Source: Maratus speciosus
Taxonomy: Eukaryota > Arthropoda > Arachnida > Araneae > Salticidae
Direction: 5' to 3'
NCBI GenBank assembly: GCA_963932465.1
Contig: OZ010787.1
Span: 35,964,087-36,028,086 of the forward strand
Length of the DNA stretch: 64,000 nt
Positions 33,425 through 44,904 of this stretch are shown here, piece by piece (the first letter of the stretch is position 1; each line of letters begins with the position of its first letter). The notes under the pieces are model-generated. The model was given only the letters and a program-made list of their open reading frames with translations, was not told where the DNA came from and did not search any database. The translations under genes and the position numbers were made by a program.

Positions 33425-34460
33425 ACTCCCCAACCTCCCAATAAAAGCATACGTATCATTAGCAATTACAAGAAGAGGAAAAGAGTAAACTGAATGAATG
33501 GAGCAATTGAATTCTTTTATGAGAGCAAAACAAAGGCGTTGGTTTTCCTTCTAATTTTTTTCTTTCATGTTGCAAACCCGTAAGTTAAGCACTTGAAGTT
33601 AAATAAAAAGCAAGCGCCAAAAAGGAAGAAAAATACAGTTTGATATTTCTTACGTGATGAATGAACTAAAACTGGATCCCTGAAATACGAAAGGATCTCA
33701 AATTTCCTTCCTTAAGAAGAAAAAAAAATCGAACGGTACATTATGTCATCTCTAAAAAGAAAGAAGGAAAAAAAGTTTAGAAAAGCGACACGCGTTTATT
33801 TGATCATAATAAACAATCCGTGTAAAGTAACATACTGTGTTTACGGAAGATTAATTTTCTGTTTTCATGTCTTTTGTTTTATAAATAAGGAATACATCAG
33901 TTGTTCATCGAAATGTAGACGTTTGAAGAAATTAAAAGCATTTAATTTGACATTTTTGTTCTTTTACTGTTTTTAATAATTGAAGTTGGCAATATTATAA
34001 ATAATTGAATATTCATTTTAAATCTTAGAATACCATTCTCTGCATCTGTTAGTATCCGTGTATACCGTATAGAATTAGAAAACTTATTGTATTCCTTATT
34101 CTATTGTGTACCACAGCGTCGGTATTCTAAGGGTTAATAAAAATTTAAATAGAAAAAGCACATTTAAAGGACGCATTAGCTAAACAGGTTTCCCTTCCGA
34201 ATACGAAAACCCTTGTCAACCTACAGGAAAATTTACACGCAGGATTATTCATTAAATAAATGATATTTTGAATGGTGATACTAAAATTGTGACTACCGCA
34301 GATTATGGATTCTACTCAGTAACACCGGTTTATATTAAAAGAGCATTTTTACACACACATTTTTACACGTTTATTTTTTAACATAGTTGTTGACTGTAAA
34401 GATGGAATTTTGTTATCGATATTTCATTCACTTCCTGATATGCTAAGACTTATAAAAATT
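33425..34460. other. Spacer without recognised genes
   Basis: A C14 run at 33411-33424 borders it. The short open frame at 33743-33976 (plus) is low-complexity and has no domain. Confidence 0.5.
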
Positions 34461-36763
34461 ACTAGCTGACCCATCCGGGCGTTACCTGAGCCCGTTAAAA
34501 AATCGCACGAGCCTCGATAAAAGTCTAAAATCGAAACAATTTAAAAATCACTGCACGAATTCCGAATAAACTTTATTGAAAATATAACAAAATTTAATAT
34601 TTTGTACTAAAACATTCAAAGCGAATTCCTTTGACTGATTGGGAGGGGGGAGGGGAATCGAAGCTAATCGCAAAGAAAAGGGGGGGGGGGAAAGTCTCAA
34701 ACATGATCGCTAGGATTACAAAAATCGCAGAAGCCAGAATTTACTATATTTTACTAAAAGATTAAAGCAGGATTCCTTTCCTTTTACAAATGATGGGAAA
34801 ACGCCGCGAAACGCGGAAAGGACTGTGCAGATCGTATAAAAATATCCGCGATAGATTGAAAAATCGCTGTACGAACTCAGAGTACTTTACTGGAAAGAGT
34901 ATAAAACATTAATATATTGGGATAAAACATTAAAATGGGAACCCTTTTACTAATGTGGAAAAATCGCCACAAAACGCAAAATAAAAGTCTTCATATTCGC
35001 ATAAAATATCACTTAAAATACAAAGATCGCGAAGGACAAAATTTATTGTATTAGCCTAGAGTTTTGAAACCGAATTCCTTTTACAAATGTCAAAATATCG
35101 CCGCGGAACGCGAAAAAACGCTGGGAATCCCATTGAAAACCTCAGCTAAAATAGTGGAGAATATAATTTATTATATAAGGCTAAACATTTAAAACCATTT
35201 TTTACGAATATCAAGTCTCCGCGGAACTAAAAAAAAAAAAAAAAAAAACCCAAGAATCCTATTGAAAATAGCATTAAAAATAGCTAAAAATTAAAAATTC
35301 GCGGAGAACAAAATCTACTGTAGCAAGTTAGAAGTTTAATCGAATTCTTTTTACGAATGTCAAATAGCAGCGAAACGCTAAAAATCGCTAAAAATAAAAT
35401 TGCAGAGGACAAAATTTACTTTAGTATAGTCTAAAAGTTTGAAACCTAATTCCTTTCACGAATGTGAAAAAATCCCCGCAGAACGCGAAAAGACACAAAA
35501 ACTCTTATTGAAAATCTCATTTAAAATTGTTAAAAATTCAAAAATCATGGTGGACAAAATTTACTATGTTTGCAAAAGGTTTGAAACCTAATTCTTTTTA
35601 CCAACGTCAAAAAATGGACGCGAAACACAAAATAAAAAAAATAGCATTACGAATTCCGAATAAACTTGATTGAGAAGAGGATAAAATTTACTACGCTGGG
35701 CTAGAAGATTGAGACTGAATTCCTTTTACAGTTGTGGAAAAACCGCTGCGAACTTTTAAAAAAATGCTAAAATCGCAATAAAAATTGCTAAAAATGGAAG
35801 ACAAAATTTACTATTTTAGGCTAAACATTTGAAACCGAATTTCTTTTACCTATATCAAAAACGCTGCGCAAATAAAACAAGAATCCTATTAAAAATCGCT
35901 GAAAATTGAAAAATCGCGAAAGACGAAATCTACTAAGTTAGAAGTTTAAAACAGAATTCTTTTTACGAATGTCAAAAAAATAGCAGTGGCTAAGTTTACT
36001 ATATTAGTCTAAAAGTTCCTAATAAAAACCTAATTCCTTTCACGAACGTGAAAAAAATCTTCTCAGAACGTGTAAAAACGCCAAGACTCCTTATTGAAAT
36101 TTGCATTTAAAATCGCGGATGGCAAAATTTACTGTATGAGATCTAAAAATTTCAAACCGAATTCCTTTTAAGAATGTCAATATTTTTTCGATCACATTAC
36201 ACTCAATTTATTTAAAATATATTAAATGCATTTAAAATATCTTTTCCTCATTTAATTTGAAATTTTAAAAAGTTTTTTAATGAGAAATATTGTAAATCCT
36301 AAACGTTTATTTCAACATGAAAATATTCTTTCTAATTTACACATGCCAAAATAAATGTTGCTGTTGGCGAGAGAAAAAGATAGCTATTTGCGAAATTTGC
36401 GCTTGACTAACGGAAAAGTATTTCTGACATTGCGAAAAGTTCACTGATCACGTTCTGCGACAATTTTTCTTCATTCGTAAAAATAATCTTGTTTTAATCT
36501 TTTAGCCCCGATATAAGTAAACTTTGAACTTCTGTCATTTTTGAAAATTTAGAGATTTTTTTTGTATGCGACTTTAAAAGTTTTTTCGCCATTCACTGTG
36601 ATTTATCCACATTAACAAAGGAATTCGGTTTCAATTTTCTAGCCTATATTTTGTTCTATTTTCAGTCAAATTTATTCGGAATTCCTGCAGCGATTTTTAG
36701 AGCTTTTTCATCCTTCGTGCGACTTTTTGACGGACAGGGCAACGCCGGGCCGGGCCAGTTAGT
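34461..36763. mobile_element. Inverted-repeat element packed with degenerate tandem repeats
   Basis: The left tip ACTAGCTGACCCATCCGGGC is matched in inverse at the right (GCCGGGCCGGGCCAGTTAGT, 36744-36763). The match continues inward through AAATCGCACGA / TTCGTGCGACTTTT and AATTCCGAATAAA / TTTATTCGGAATT. Between the ends, from about 34560 to 36200, a unit of roughly 130-190 bp recurs about ten times. It carries GAATTCCTTTTACGAATGTC, then CGCGGAACGCGAAAA, then an ACAAAATTTACTxTATTAG box. The last unit near the right end is in the opposite orientation. The tip motif resembles sequences at the ends of Helitron-like repeats, but two inverted ends argue for a TIR or foldback element. No coding frame was found. 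Confidence 0.7.
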
Positions 36764-36838
36764 ATATAATAAACATCAAAGTTTTACCCTCTCATTACTT
36801 TCAATTTTTTTTTTAAATTAAAATATTAATTGTAATCA

Positions 36839-37045
36839 CAGTGAACTCTCGTTAGTGCGAACTTCCAAGGCAGGGAAGTTTTCGACAGCACTAATCGAAA
36901 TCCTCCTTAAAGGATTTAAACATTTCAATGGTGTAAAACAACCTTCGATTTGAATAAATTGAATTAAGTTTTTCAAAGAAATTGAATAGGTTCTTAACTT
37001 TATTCTGAATAAAATAGCTTTTTGCCCGATTGCCAAGAAGGGTTA
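36839..37045 (+). mobile_element. Orphan pogo/Tigger-like terminus
   Basis: CAGTGAACTCTCGTTAGTGC preceded by CA-rich DNA resembles the other pogo-like tips (21113 and 26005). No mirrored end was found, so the copy is truncated. Confidence 0.45.
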
Positions 37046-37059
37046 TGTATTTCACGCGT

Positions 37060-37620
37060 ATCTGGGTATGTATATTTCTTTATACCCTCGAAACATCCGA
37101 ACGGCTGGATGGATTTTAATGAATGAGGTCTCTATCGATTCGTCTTAACCGTCCGATGGTTATAGGCTAAGTTTTGTTTTTATAAATTCAAAATGGCGGC
37201 CGCAAAATGCAAAATGGCGGTAGAGACGAAAAAAGAATTTTACGCACCCTATTGAGTGGTTTGGTTTGTGTTTATGACGGCCGATTATCAACACGTGGGA
37301 TATAGGCCCTGGGGGGAGTGCCCTTCGTGGGGGTCTTTCTAAGGGAACCTAACCCGTATTTACGCATGGGAAACCACGGTTTCGAAGAAAACCACGAAAA
37401 CTCCGAAACGGTTAGGCCGACGGGCGCGATTGGGTTCGAACCCAGCACCTCCCGTCTACCAGCTTCGAGAGCAGAACCTCTCAGCCACTGGTGGGGCCCT
37501 ATTGAGTGGCATGTCGTTGGATAGGTCTTTCAAAATGAAGACGATGTTTCATTGACTATTTTACAGTCGGAAGCTCCGTTTAAATATTACACAACCTGGA
37601 AGTTGTGTAGGTAGGATCTC
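37060..37620. repeat. Host repeat containing a SINE insertion
   Basis: It includes GAAACATCCGAACGGCTGG, AAAATGGCGGCC and GTCTTTCAAAATGAAGACGA, a style of moderately repetitive arthropod sequence, and is split by the SINE at 37260-37496. Confidence 0.45.
37260..37496 (-). mobile_element. tRNA-derived SINE with 13-bp target duplication
   Basis: The minus strand begins with a tRNA-like head: GTGGCTGAGAGGTTCTGC (A-box type) at about 37470-37490 and GGGTTCGAACCC (B box) at about 37431-37442. A body containing GGAGTTTTCGTGGTTTTC and a CCCACGAAGGGCACTCCC stretch follows. The insert is bounded by CCCTATTGAGTGG at 37247-37259 and again at 37497-37509, a perfect 13-bp duplication typical of LINE-driven retroposition. 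The 3' tail is short and A/C-rich. Pol III would transcribe it from the internal A and B boxes. The head is too altered to be a functional tRNA gene. Confidence 0.85.
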
Positions 37621-39558
37621 TAGCTTTACTGCAATTCTAACCTACATAGACATCTATGGGCCTCATCAAAACAGTGTTTACAGATAGGAACTAACAATTA
37701 AACACAAATCATCAAAACAAGTAAATAAAAAAAATAGGTAAGTAATATAAAAAAAAAACAGTTTCACATTGATGAGAAATAATTAATTAGTTCACTTTTT
37801 ACGCAGTCGGGTTTTTTGATTTTTTAAATTTAAATTTTACTTGTTTTGTAATTTTAGTAACAAAAAAAAAAAAAAAAAACTAATGACAAAGATTAAATTA
37901 CTCGGGACAAACAAAATATGGAAAATATCTTGCTGTACGTGCAAAATTTTACCTAATTTAAAGTAATATTTCACATTTCTTTGTGATAGCTGAACCCCAC
38001 AATTTTCAAGTTTTGAGACACTGAAAATTTTGGTCTGTTACATCACTTGTTGATTGGTTTATATGTGTGAACAGCGGTTAGCAATTTTTGATTCGCTCCC
38101 CATCCCCTCAGTTTTAAGTATTCTGTAAGGTGTAGTTCTAGGTGTTTTCTAAGTAAGGTGTTTTCTTTTCATCATTATCTCTGACAATTTGTATCTCGAT
38201 AATCAAAGTTACGTACAATTTTGCTTTTGAAAAAATAATATACAGAACTAAATACCGATTCTGCCCGGTCAATGTCTGAAATATATATATCCTTGTTATC
38301 CAATATATTAATTTCATTTTCCAAACAGAAAATAGTGGCGAAAACGAAATTTTTTTCATTAAGCTGGCATACGTTATAAGCGGAGAGGCATTAACGAGTG
38401 ATAAAGTAGGAATGCCCAGCCATTAATAAATATATATATAAAAGGTTCAAACATGACTTCAAACCATCGCTTTAAGACTTCTTGAATTATATTTCTTGAA
38501 TATATTACCATTTAATAAAAGCCAATATATTCAAGAAATATAATTATCTTCGATTTCATAAATCTTTTATAATAGGATCCAAAACAATTTTCCATCACCA
38601 AAATTTTATGATATAACACATGTAAAGGTAATTTTTTTCTATCTTCCCCCTGATGAGTTAAAGATCATTCCTTGAATAAGTGAAAAAAAGAAATAAAAAA
38701 AGAGAGAGAGAGTACCTTTAGCCCAGATGTTTCCTGAAGACTCCAAGATGTTGCTACTTGGCCCACTGCCAACCTCGTTTGTATTTACGGAAATTCGATA
38801 TTTTTTGACAAAGAAACTGACCCGAATTGTCCTTTCTTATTTATTTTTAAAAGGTTATTGTTGTTGAAAAATGCTAGCACAAACCTGAAATTATATGAAT
38901 TATAGAATTAATTTCTCGGCCTTCAAAACAGGAAATTTATTACAGTAAAACACCTGGAATTAATTTATGCCATTTTACTTCGTAATATCACTAGTGAATG
39001 CGACGCCGACATTTTCAATCAATTAACACAATTGATATTTCTGATATATTTTTTTCCTTCTCAAAGAAAAAAATTCACAGGAAGTTACGCAGTAATTGAA
39101 GATTTTTAAAAAATATTTCCAATGTATGAACTTGTTAAAATATGAAGAAAAAGAAAAAAACAGTAGGATATTGAATGATCATCAAGCAAATTTTCCAGAA
39201 TTGTCACTTATGCCAGAAATGTATAAAATAGAAATGTGTGAAAAAATGTATATATAGGTTTTCAAAGAAAAAGAAAAGGAAGAAATATGAATAGGGAGAT
39301 TGAAATAAAGTTGGTATATATATATCCCTTTAAGACCTGGTCTACACAATTGTGTAGGTGATCCTAAAGAAAAAGAAAGAACATTTTCCTCTTTTTGTGC
39401 GATTTAAAGTCGAGCCCGCACCCACAGAATTGAGTGGATCCTCCCTTGGCATAGCCTGAAGTCGGATATATTTTTTAATATAATTTTCAATAACATATGA
39501 TCCTATTAATAAGGGAAAAGCACCAAAACTTTTCATTTCTATCAAAAATCTTCCGGTG
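37621..39558. other. AT-rich region without recognised genes
   Basis: Only homopolymers and a short inverted pair near 38480-38545 (TATTTCTTGAATATATT and AATATATTCAAGAAATATA) were noticed. Confidence 0.5.
38485..38542. repeat. Short perfect inverted repeat
   Basis: TATATTTCTTGAATATATT and AATATATTCAAGAAATATA are exact complements separated by about 20 nt. Confidence 0.7.
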
Positions 39559-40204
39559 TTAACCCTTTAGCGGGCGGTGTCCACAAAAAAGGACACCTAA
39601 TTTAAGGTTAGTTGGGGTAACTGGACCCACGAGGTAACTGGGCCATGGGCTATTTTATAAAAAAAAACTGTTGATGCTTTTTTAAGTTTTAGCTTTTGTG
39701 AACACTGCACCTTAATCTCTACTTCCTAAAACAACGTGTGTCAACTCAATCATAACTCTCACATTGCTGTGATAGGTTGTAAAAAATGTACGTTTCTTTT
39801 TTTTAAAACAACGTCAATATGGTTGAACTTCTTCGGCTTTCTATTAAAATACTGTAAGTACTTTTATTAAACAATCTTTATTTTTAAAGATTAGGCATAT
39901 AACTACATTAATATTATTAGGTATCTATACATATTTACTTCATGTTTCAAATGTAAGCCCGGTGTCCCAGTTACCCCATATTTTTTTTAAGAATGGGGTA
40001 ACTGGGACATGTATCCGGGGTAATGGGACCATGCTGGATCCAGTTACCCCAATAGTTATGAAGAATTTTTTTTAGTCTCTCTTACTAAGGAAAATAAATT
40101 CTCCATTGGTTTTTGCTCACAATAAGGAAGATTATAGAATACCTTATTAAAATTACGTAATAAAATTTAAAAAAAGCATATAGGGTGGTATCAAACCAAA
40201 TTTC

Positions 40205-40428
40205 TTGACCCTTGAGAGACGGTGATGCCATTATGGCATCACATAATTTTAATCCCTAATTGCCACATTGGCACCGGAATTTTATAATGAAAATTTCACC
40301 TTCATTAAGTACGCGAAAATATACTTTTACTTGTTTACACATAGATTCTCTTGTAAATACTAGTGTCAGTAAATTATTTCAACATTTTACGAATGCAAGT
40401 ACCTTGCCCCTGAAAGCGAGATGGTCAA
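40205..40428. mobile_element. piggyBac-like MITE, copy 2 (inside the TA element)
   Basis: The left tip TTGACCCTTGAGAGACGG is followed by a perfect 10+1+10 palindrome, GTGATGCCAT-T-ATGGCATCAC (40222-40242). The interior (GGCACCGGAATTTTATAATG, CATTTCAACATTTTACGAA) aligns with copy 1. The right end reads GCGAGATGGTCAA. Confidence 0.55.
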
Positions 40429-40439
40429 ACCTTGAAATT

Positions 40440-40625
40440 GTACGATACACAGAGGTCGCATTCTATAGGGAAACTTTTATTGTTCCTACCACTATTTTGA
40501 AAATAATATCTTCATCGGAACTTTCTTTAGAATATGTTAAACAAAATTATCATGAAGGTAACTCATTAAGAGTTCTGGTAGGAACGATAAAATTTTCCCT
40601 ATATAATGCGACTCCTGAATACAGA
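40440..40625. mobile_element. Small palindromic MITE
   Basis: The arms 40452-40490 and 40577-40615 are inverse copies (GTCGCATTCTATAGGGAAAC ... TTGTTCCTACC and its mirror) with few mismatches, separated by about 86 bp. A 122-codon open frame covering copy 2 and this palindrome is incidental. Confidence 0.7.
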
Positions 40626-41371
40626 TAAAGTACTTAAGTACTTACGTAGCCGGTTTGTTCACAGATTTACCTTGCTATTTTTTTCCTTAAAATACCCATG
40701 TGACTTTTATACTTATTACCTATACTAAAATACATAAGTACTTACTTAAATTTTATGTTTTTGGTATAAATGAATCTAATATTTCCACTTTTAGTGCTTT
40801 TTTTAGGCACATTGACAGCAAAGGTTTCCCTTACAATACGCTCTTTAGTTGATATATAATTTACATGATCCGCCTGGTTTACATTTTTTTGAGTTGTTTA
40901 CACTTTTCAAACAGGACCTGATATCCCATATGAAAAAAATTAAACGCGTGTGGAAAATAGACCATCCTGGTCCACTTACCCCATTTTTATGAGGCAACTG
41001 GACTTATGAGGAAAGAAAGATGAAATATGTATATTTTTTAAATATTAAAATGTAATTTTGAGCATTTCTGTCTAATAGAGGGAACCTGACTGAACACATT
41101 TACAGAAGTTCAGACTTTAATTCAAATGAACATTAGCTTTTTGAAGCTGAATTTTCAGAAGCTCCAGGGTCACATTCTAAAATCATGGCCCAGTTGCCCC
41201 AACTAACCTTATGAGGTACTGGCACCAAGAAAATGTAATTAAATTTTTACTTTTATAAAGTACGGAAAAATAAGCACGTTTATATTTTCTATTAAATTCG
41301 TTTATAAATTCTGATGTCAGTCCATCATTTCAACATTTTACAAACAGAATAGGAACACCGGATAGGGTTAA

Positions 41372-41807
41372 GGGGTTATCAAACATAAAAGTTATGAAAA
41401 AACAATGAGACGAAGCCACAGTATGATCCGTCTGAAACTTTGTCTTAGAATTCGTTAGTTTACCTATACATTTTTTTAGGGGGAGGGGGATATTGAGGGC
41501 GTGGAAAATTTATAAATGATATTTTCATTAGTTTGAATCTAAATACTTAGTGTTTTAATGTGTGTGTATGTAGATATTTAATAATTATTTGTGCGAAATG
41601 TGTAGAATTTTCAACAGCGAACATAAACATGCATTTAATTAATGTAAAAATATTCTTATTTGTGAGCATGCATTTCTTTTTACTGTATTTTTTTCTTTTC
41701 GTCTGACCATTACTTGAAAAAAAAAACTAAGCTTCATTCTTTTTCTAATGTATCATGAATTTCTAAAATTTTATGCTACGTCAAGAAAGTAAATATAATT
41801 ATTTCTG
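41372..41807. other. AT-rich spacer
   Basis: No features were recognised. Confidence 0.5.
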
Positions 41808-42566
41808 CAGGTACGAAAGAGTTCCTCCTAAAGGAGGGAATTCCATTTTTTTTAAAAGCAATTTTGGACATTCTCTGGATTGATGCAAAAATGCAAAGAA
41901 ATTATTAGAAGCATATGGGGGGCGAGGAGTGTCTGGAAAATTTAATAATCAGACATTTTGTCTACTCAAATTCTTAGAGCTTGATGTTGCTGAGCAGAAG
42001 AGTCATCAAATCAGAGGTGAGCTTTTATTATAAGCATCTGAAAGTCATGTAAATGAAGTTCTTTAAAGTGTCTTAAAAGGCAAAGGAAGTTTCCATAAGG
42101 TTCTTTTTGGAGTAGAATATTTTGTTCTATTTATACAACTTTTTGGGTAATTACAGTGATGCATTTTTGGAAATGTATTTTTGGAGCAAATATCAATTTG
42201 ACGTGCATAAATTTAGCATGGAGAAAGCATTTTACAAGTGTAAAATCTTACAGTCAAAACCATTCAAAATAATATTTATTTTGAAAATTTAATCTCTGTA
42301 CTTCACATAAGTTCATAACATATGTTTGGATTTATATCCTTCCAAACTGTTTTCAATTTTTTTTTATTCAATGAATCTATACATTTATCATTAGTTAATT
42401 TTTTATTAAATACTTTCTAAGTCACAAATAGAAAATAAAAAACCTGAGTACAGTTATATTTCATTTTATTGTATGAATACTGTTAAAATATGTAAATTAT
42501 ACAAGCCCTATTGTATAAATGGAAAAAAATTTCAACTTTTTTTCCTATTTCCCGCTTTCATGCCTG
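41808..42566 (+). repeat. Dispersed repeat family R1, copy B
   Basis: Partner of 4365-5174 in the same orientation, about 50 bp shorter through small deletions. It begins CAGGTACGAAAGAGTTCCTC and ends GCTTTCATGCCTG. Confidence 0.85.
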
Positions 42567-42966
42567 TTTCTAGAAGAAAAAAAAAAGCTCTGATACAGTA
42601 TTTTGTATGTATCACATGAGCTGTACATGGTGGTGCAAAATGAATGGGACAAAATACATTAGCAATCCCATTCAGTTTGTCCCATTCGTTTTGCATCACT
42701 CTTTGTTTTGTACATGTCACCTAGATCTTAATTTAATTCCACATATAATTTCTTTTAACAACATATTGCATGAATAATCGAATTACTACAATGTGTTACG
42801 TTATTTAAAAATTCATTAATTTTCCATACATTTCATTTAAGATATTTCTTTACTATGAATAAGTCTTGAAAAATCTAATAGAAATATTTTATTTTCCAGG
42901 TTTTCATAGACAATGGTTTTAAGTTCCAAAGATATTTTTTGTTATTCTTAAGTTCAGTTCATCAGA

Positions 42967-43153
42967 ATGTCTTATCGAGCTAATTTTTATTCTGATCCAT
43001 CTGGTGACGCCGATCAACAGTATTTAATGCCTAACAGTGGCCGAAGTAGAAATGGACATCCGGACACATTTTACGGGGGTGATACCTTGCCTCTTCATCA
43101 GATGTCATCAGACGGTCATCCAGTACAAGTAAAAAAGCGGATTGGAACGCTAG
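42967..43153 (+). CDS. Candidate first coding exon, 62 codons, unrecognised
   Basis: The frame opens MSYRANFYSDPSGDADQQYL, continues through a polar, Gly/Asp/Ser-rich stretch and ends HPVQVKKRIGTLG. It has codon composition more balanced than the surrounding AT-rich DNA. The exon would end at 43153 in phase 1, where ...CTAG is followed by GTAATT, a fair 5' splice site. Possible acceptors precede it (TTTATTTTCCAG at about 42888-42899 and TTAAGTTCAG at about 42949-42958). The segment would be a soluble, disordered N-terminus; the basic VKKRIGTLG end could lead into a folded or membrane domain. No downstream exon is visible, and the protein is not recognised. Confidence 0.45.
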
Positions 43154-43747
43154 GTAATTTATTCTAAAAATTAGTGTTTTTTGTGTCACTGACTATCGGG
43201 GGGAAGGGGGGGGGTGTCTTAAAAAATGTAATGTCTTTTTCAAGGTGACAACAAAGTTGCGAAATCATAAGTAAAAAAGCCGATGAATATCTACATTTTC
43301 TCAGGAACTACTGAAACGATTTCAATATAGGTATATTTTTTTCTTCTTTTGACGGCAGCTAAACTATGCATTAATTATTTGGCAAGAAAAAAGGAAATAA
43401 ATACAACAATTAAGTTGCACAACTGTTGTATTTTGCATGTCGAACGATCATTTCATAGTTTAGCTACTGCCAAAACTATTAAAGTATTGAAATCGCTCCA
43501 TTATTTCTGAGAAAAGATATGTCAATTTTAACTGTTATACTTGTGATAACAAATCATGCATCTTGCACAGTTTAATTATATTGCCCAACATTACAGAATC
43601 TACCTTATTTTGCTTCTTTCCATTAAATAATTTGCTTTTAAACTGCCCAAAATAATGTTAAGACGTGTATCACTGTCAGGTTCTGAGAAACATCTGCTAT
43701 TAGAACTGAGGTTCTGTATTATTTTTTTGTCTTAATATATTATATAT

Positions 43748-44353
43748 TGTATGGGCTGTGTACTGGAATTTCAAAATAAGTCTTTCCTTATCTAAAACTG
43801 GATCTAAGCCGGCGAAAATGTATAGATGGTATGAAGGGGGGAAAAGATAGTTTGAGAGGGGCGTGCCCAACCTTTTGAGATGTCTGTGGAAGATGGAGAG
43901 ACAATGGGAGCCAGGTAGAAAACCCCGGAGGGGTTATGTGGAGAAGGAGCAAGGGGTTTCTGGAAGGCAGTCGGTTCTGCAGAGAGTGTGGAAGGCTGGG
44001 ACGTGAAGTGGAACAGTCGTGCCTTGGATAGCTCTGAGAGAGTGCGTAGGGTTGAGAGAGGCTCGGATAGCTTAGGCTTAGAGCCCATGTGTTGGGAGAT
44101 CGAGATTGATCTCCGGAAAGCTAATTTAACGTGTGTAGAGTGAGAGTGATTTAACGTAGTTTAACAGTACACAGCCAGCATTTACTGTATTATATTTAAT
44201 GTTGAACCGGATCATCTATATCCGAGTTTGTAAGTGTAAATAGTGTTTGTTGTTGTGTAAATAGTGTGTAAATAAACTGTTAATTTAGTTAATTGAAAGC
44301 GTTGGTTTTCATTTAATCAATCCTCTCAGTGCGTGACCAATATCACGTAATCA
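43748..44353 (+). mobile_element. LTR of a Gypsy-type element (5' border uncertain)
   Basis: A GC-richer block with AATAAA at about 44272-44277 after GTGTAAATAGTG subrepeats ends ...CACGTAATCA (44344-44353). A primer-site-like TGGTGGCAGC follows six bases later. The start could be TGTATGGGCTGTG (43748) or TGTTGGGAGATCGAG (44090). A second LTR is absent from the window. A 94-codon minus-strand open frame inside is not coding. Confidence 0.6.
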
Positions 44354-44359
44354 TATCGG

Positions 44360-44377
44360 TGGTGGCAGCATATAAAT
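44360..44377 (+). promoter_or_regulatory. Primer-binding-site-like motif
   Basis: TGGTGGCAGCATATAAAT begins six bases after the LTR end. TGGTGGCAGC is a common start of the primer site in mag- and gypsy-like elements. Confidence 0.5.
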
Positions 44378-44904
44378 TATAAGGATTTTCTTCAAAGTTG
44401 TGCGGACTAAGAGGAAACTCCGACAATCAGGTTTAAATTTTATTGGTAAAAATTTTTTTATGAACAAAGTTAGATTATTTAAATTGTCAAATTTCTTGTT
44501 CTTGTTTTATGATACTATGGGCGAGAAAAGCTTTAGGAAACCGTAGGCGAAAATTTGACAGAGCCTGATTATTACCTTGACGTTAATTTGATCGCTACAT
44601 CGCGCGTTATAGTACTCATTATTTTAGTATTACGCTTGCAAAAATTTTATTGCGTTTTGAAAGATTAAATATAACTGGTTATTTACCAAGGGTGCTAATA
44701 ATACAATAACAGGCTCGAAGTAGCAGGAATCGTTCGGTGGCTTCATCGCCCCAAGCACTCCCTTCCCGGTTTTAGGTGTCTTTAATTTGTGTAATTTTCC
44801 TTTTAAATTTGTCCGGTTTCAATTTTTGATTTTTTTTTCAGTCTTTTACTGGGGACGTGGCTGGGGACCTATGAACCTTGCTTCCGCAAAAGAGTCGGAA
44901 TAAG

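Larger units (their letters stand above)
39605..41209. mobile_element. TA-flanked element with GGGGTAACTGG boxes, inserted in the MITE
   Basis: The left tip AGGTTAGTTGGGGTAACTGG mirrors the right tip CCAGTTGCCCCAACTAACCT. TA flanks both (39603-39604 and 41210-41211). Further copies of the box lie inside in both orientations (39968, 39995, 40018, 40046 and 40974). It is non-autonomous and carries two younger insertions. Tip style and TA duplication resemble the element at 7032-8578. Confidence 0.7.
39563..41367. mobile_element. piggyBac-like MITE, copy 1, split by another element
   Basis: The left end is TTAA (39559-39562), then CCCTTTAGCGGGC and the hairpin GGTGTCC-ACAAAAAA-GGACACC. The right end is GGAACACCGGATAGGG followed by TTAA (41368-41371). 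Once the 39605-41209 insert is removed, the original MITE is about 200 bp. Its right half (41214-41350) aligns with 40264-40395 of copy 2. Confidence 0.6.

Noticed and set aside
40260..40628. 122-codon plus-strand open frame
   Set aside because: It spans one MITE copy and half of a palindromic MITE, has no domain, and its halves match repeats elsewhere in the window in non-coding context.
43804..44088. 94-codon minus-strand open frame, Ser/Pro-rich
   Set aside because: It lies antisense within an LTR-like block; the open frame follows from purine-rich composition of the plus strand.
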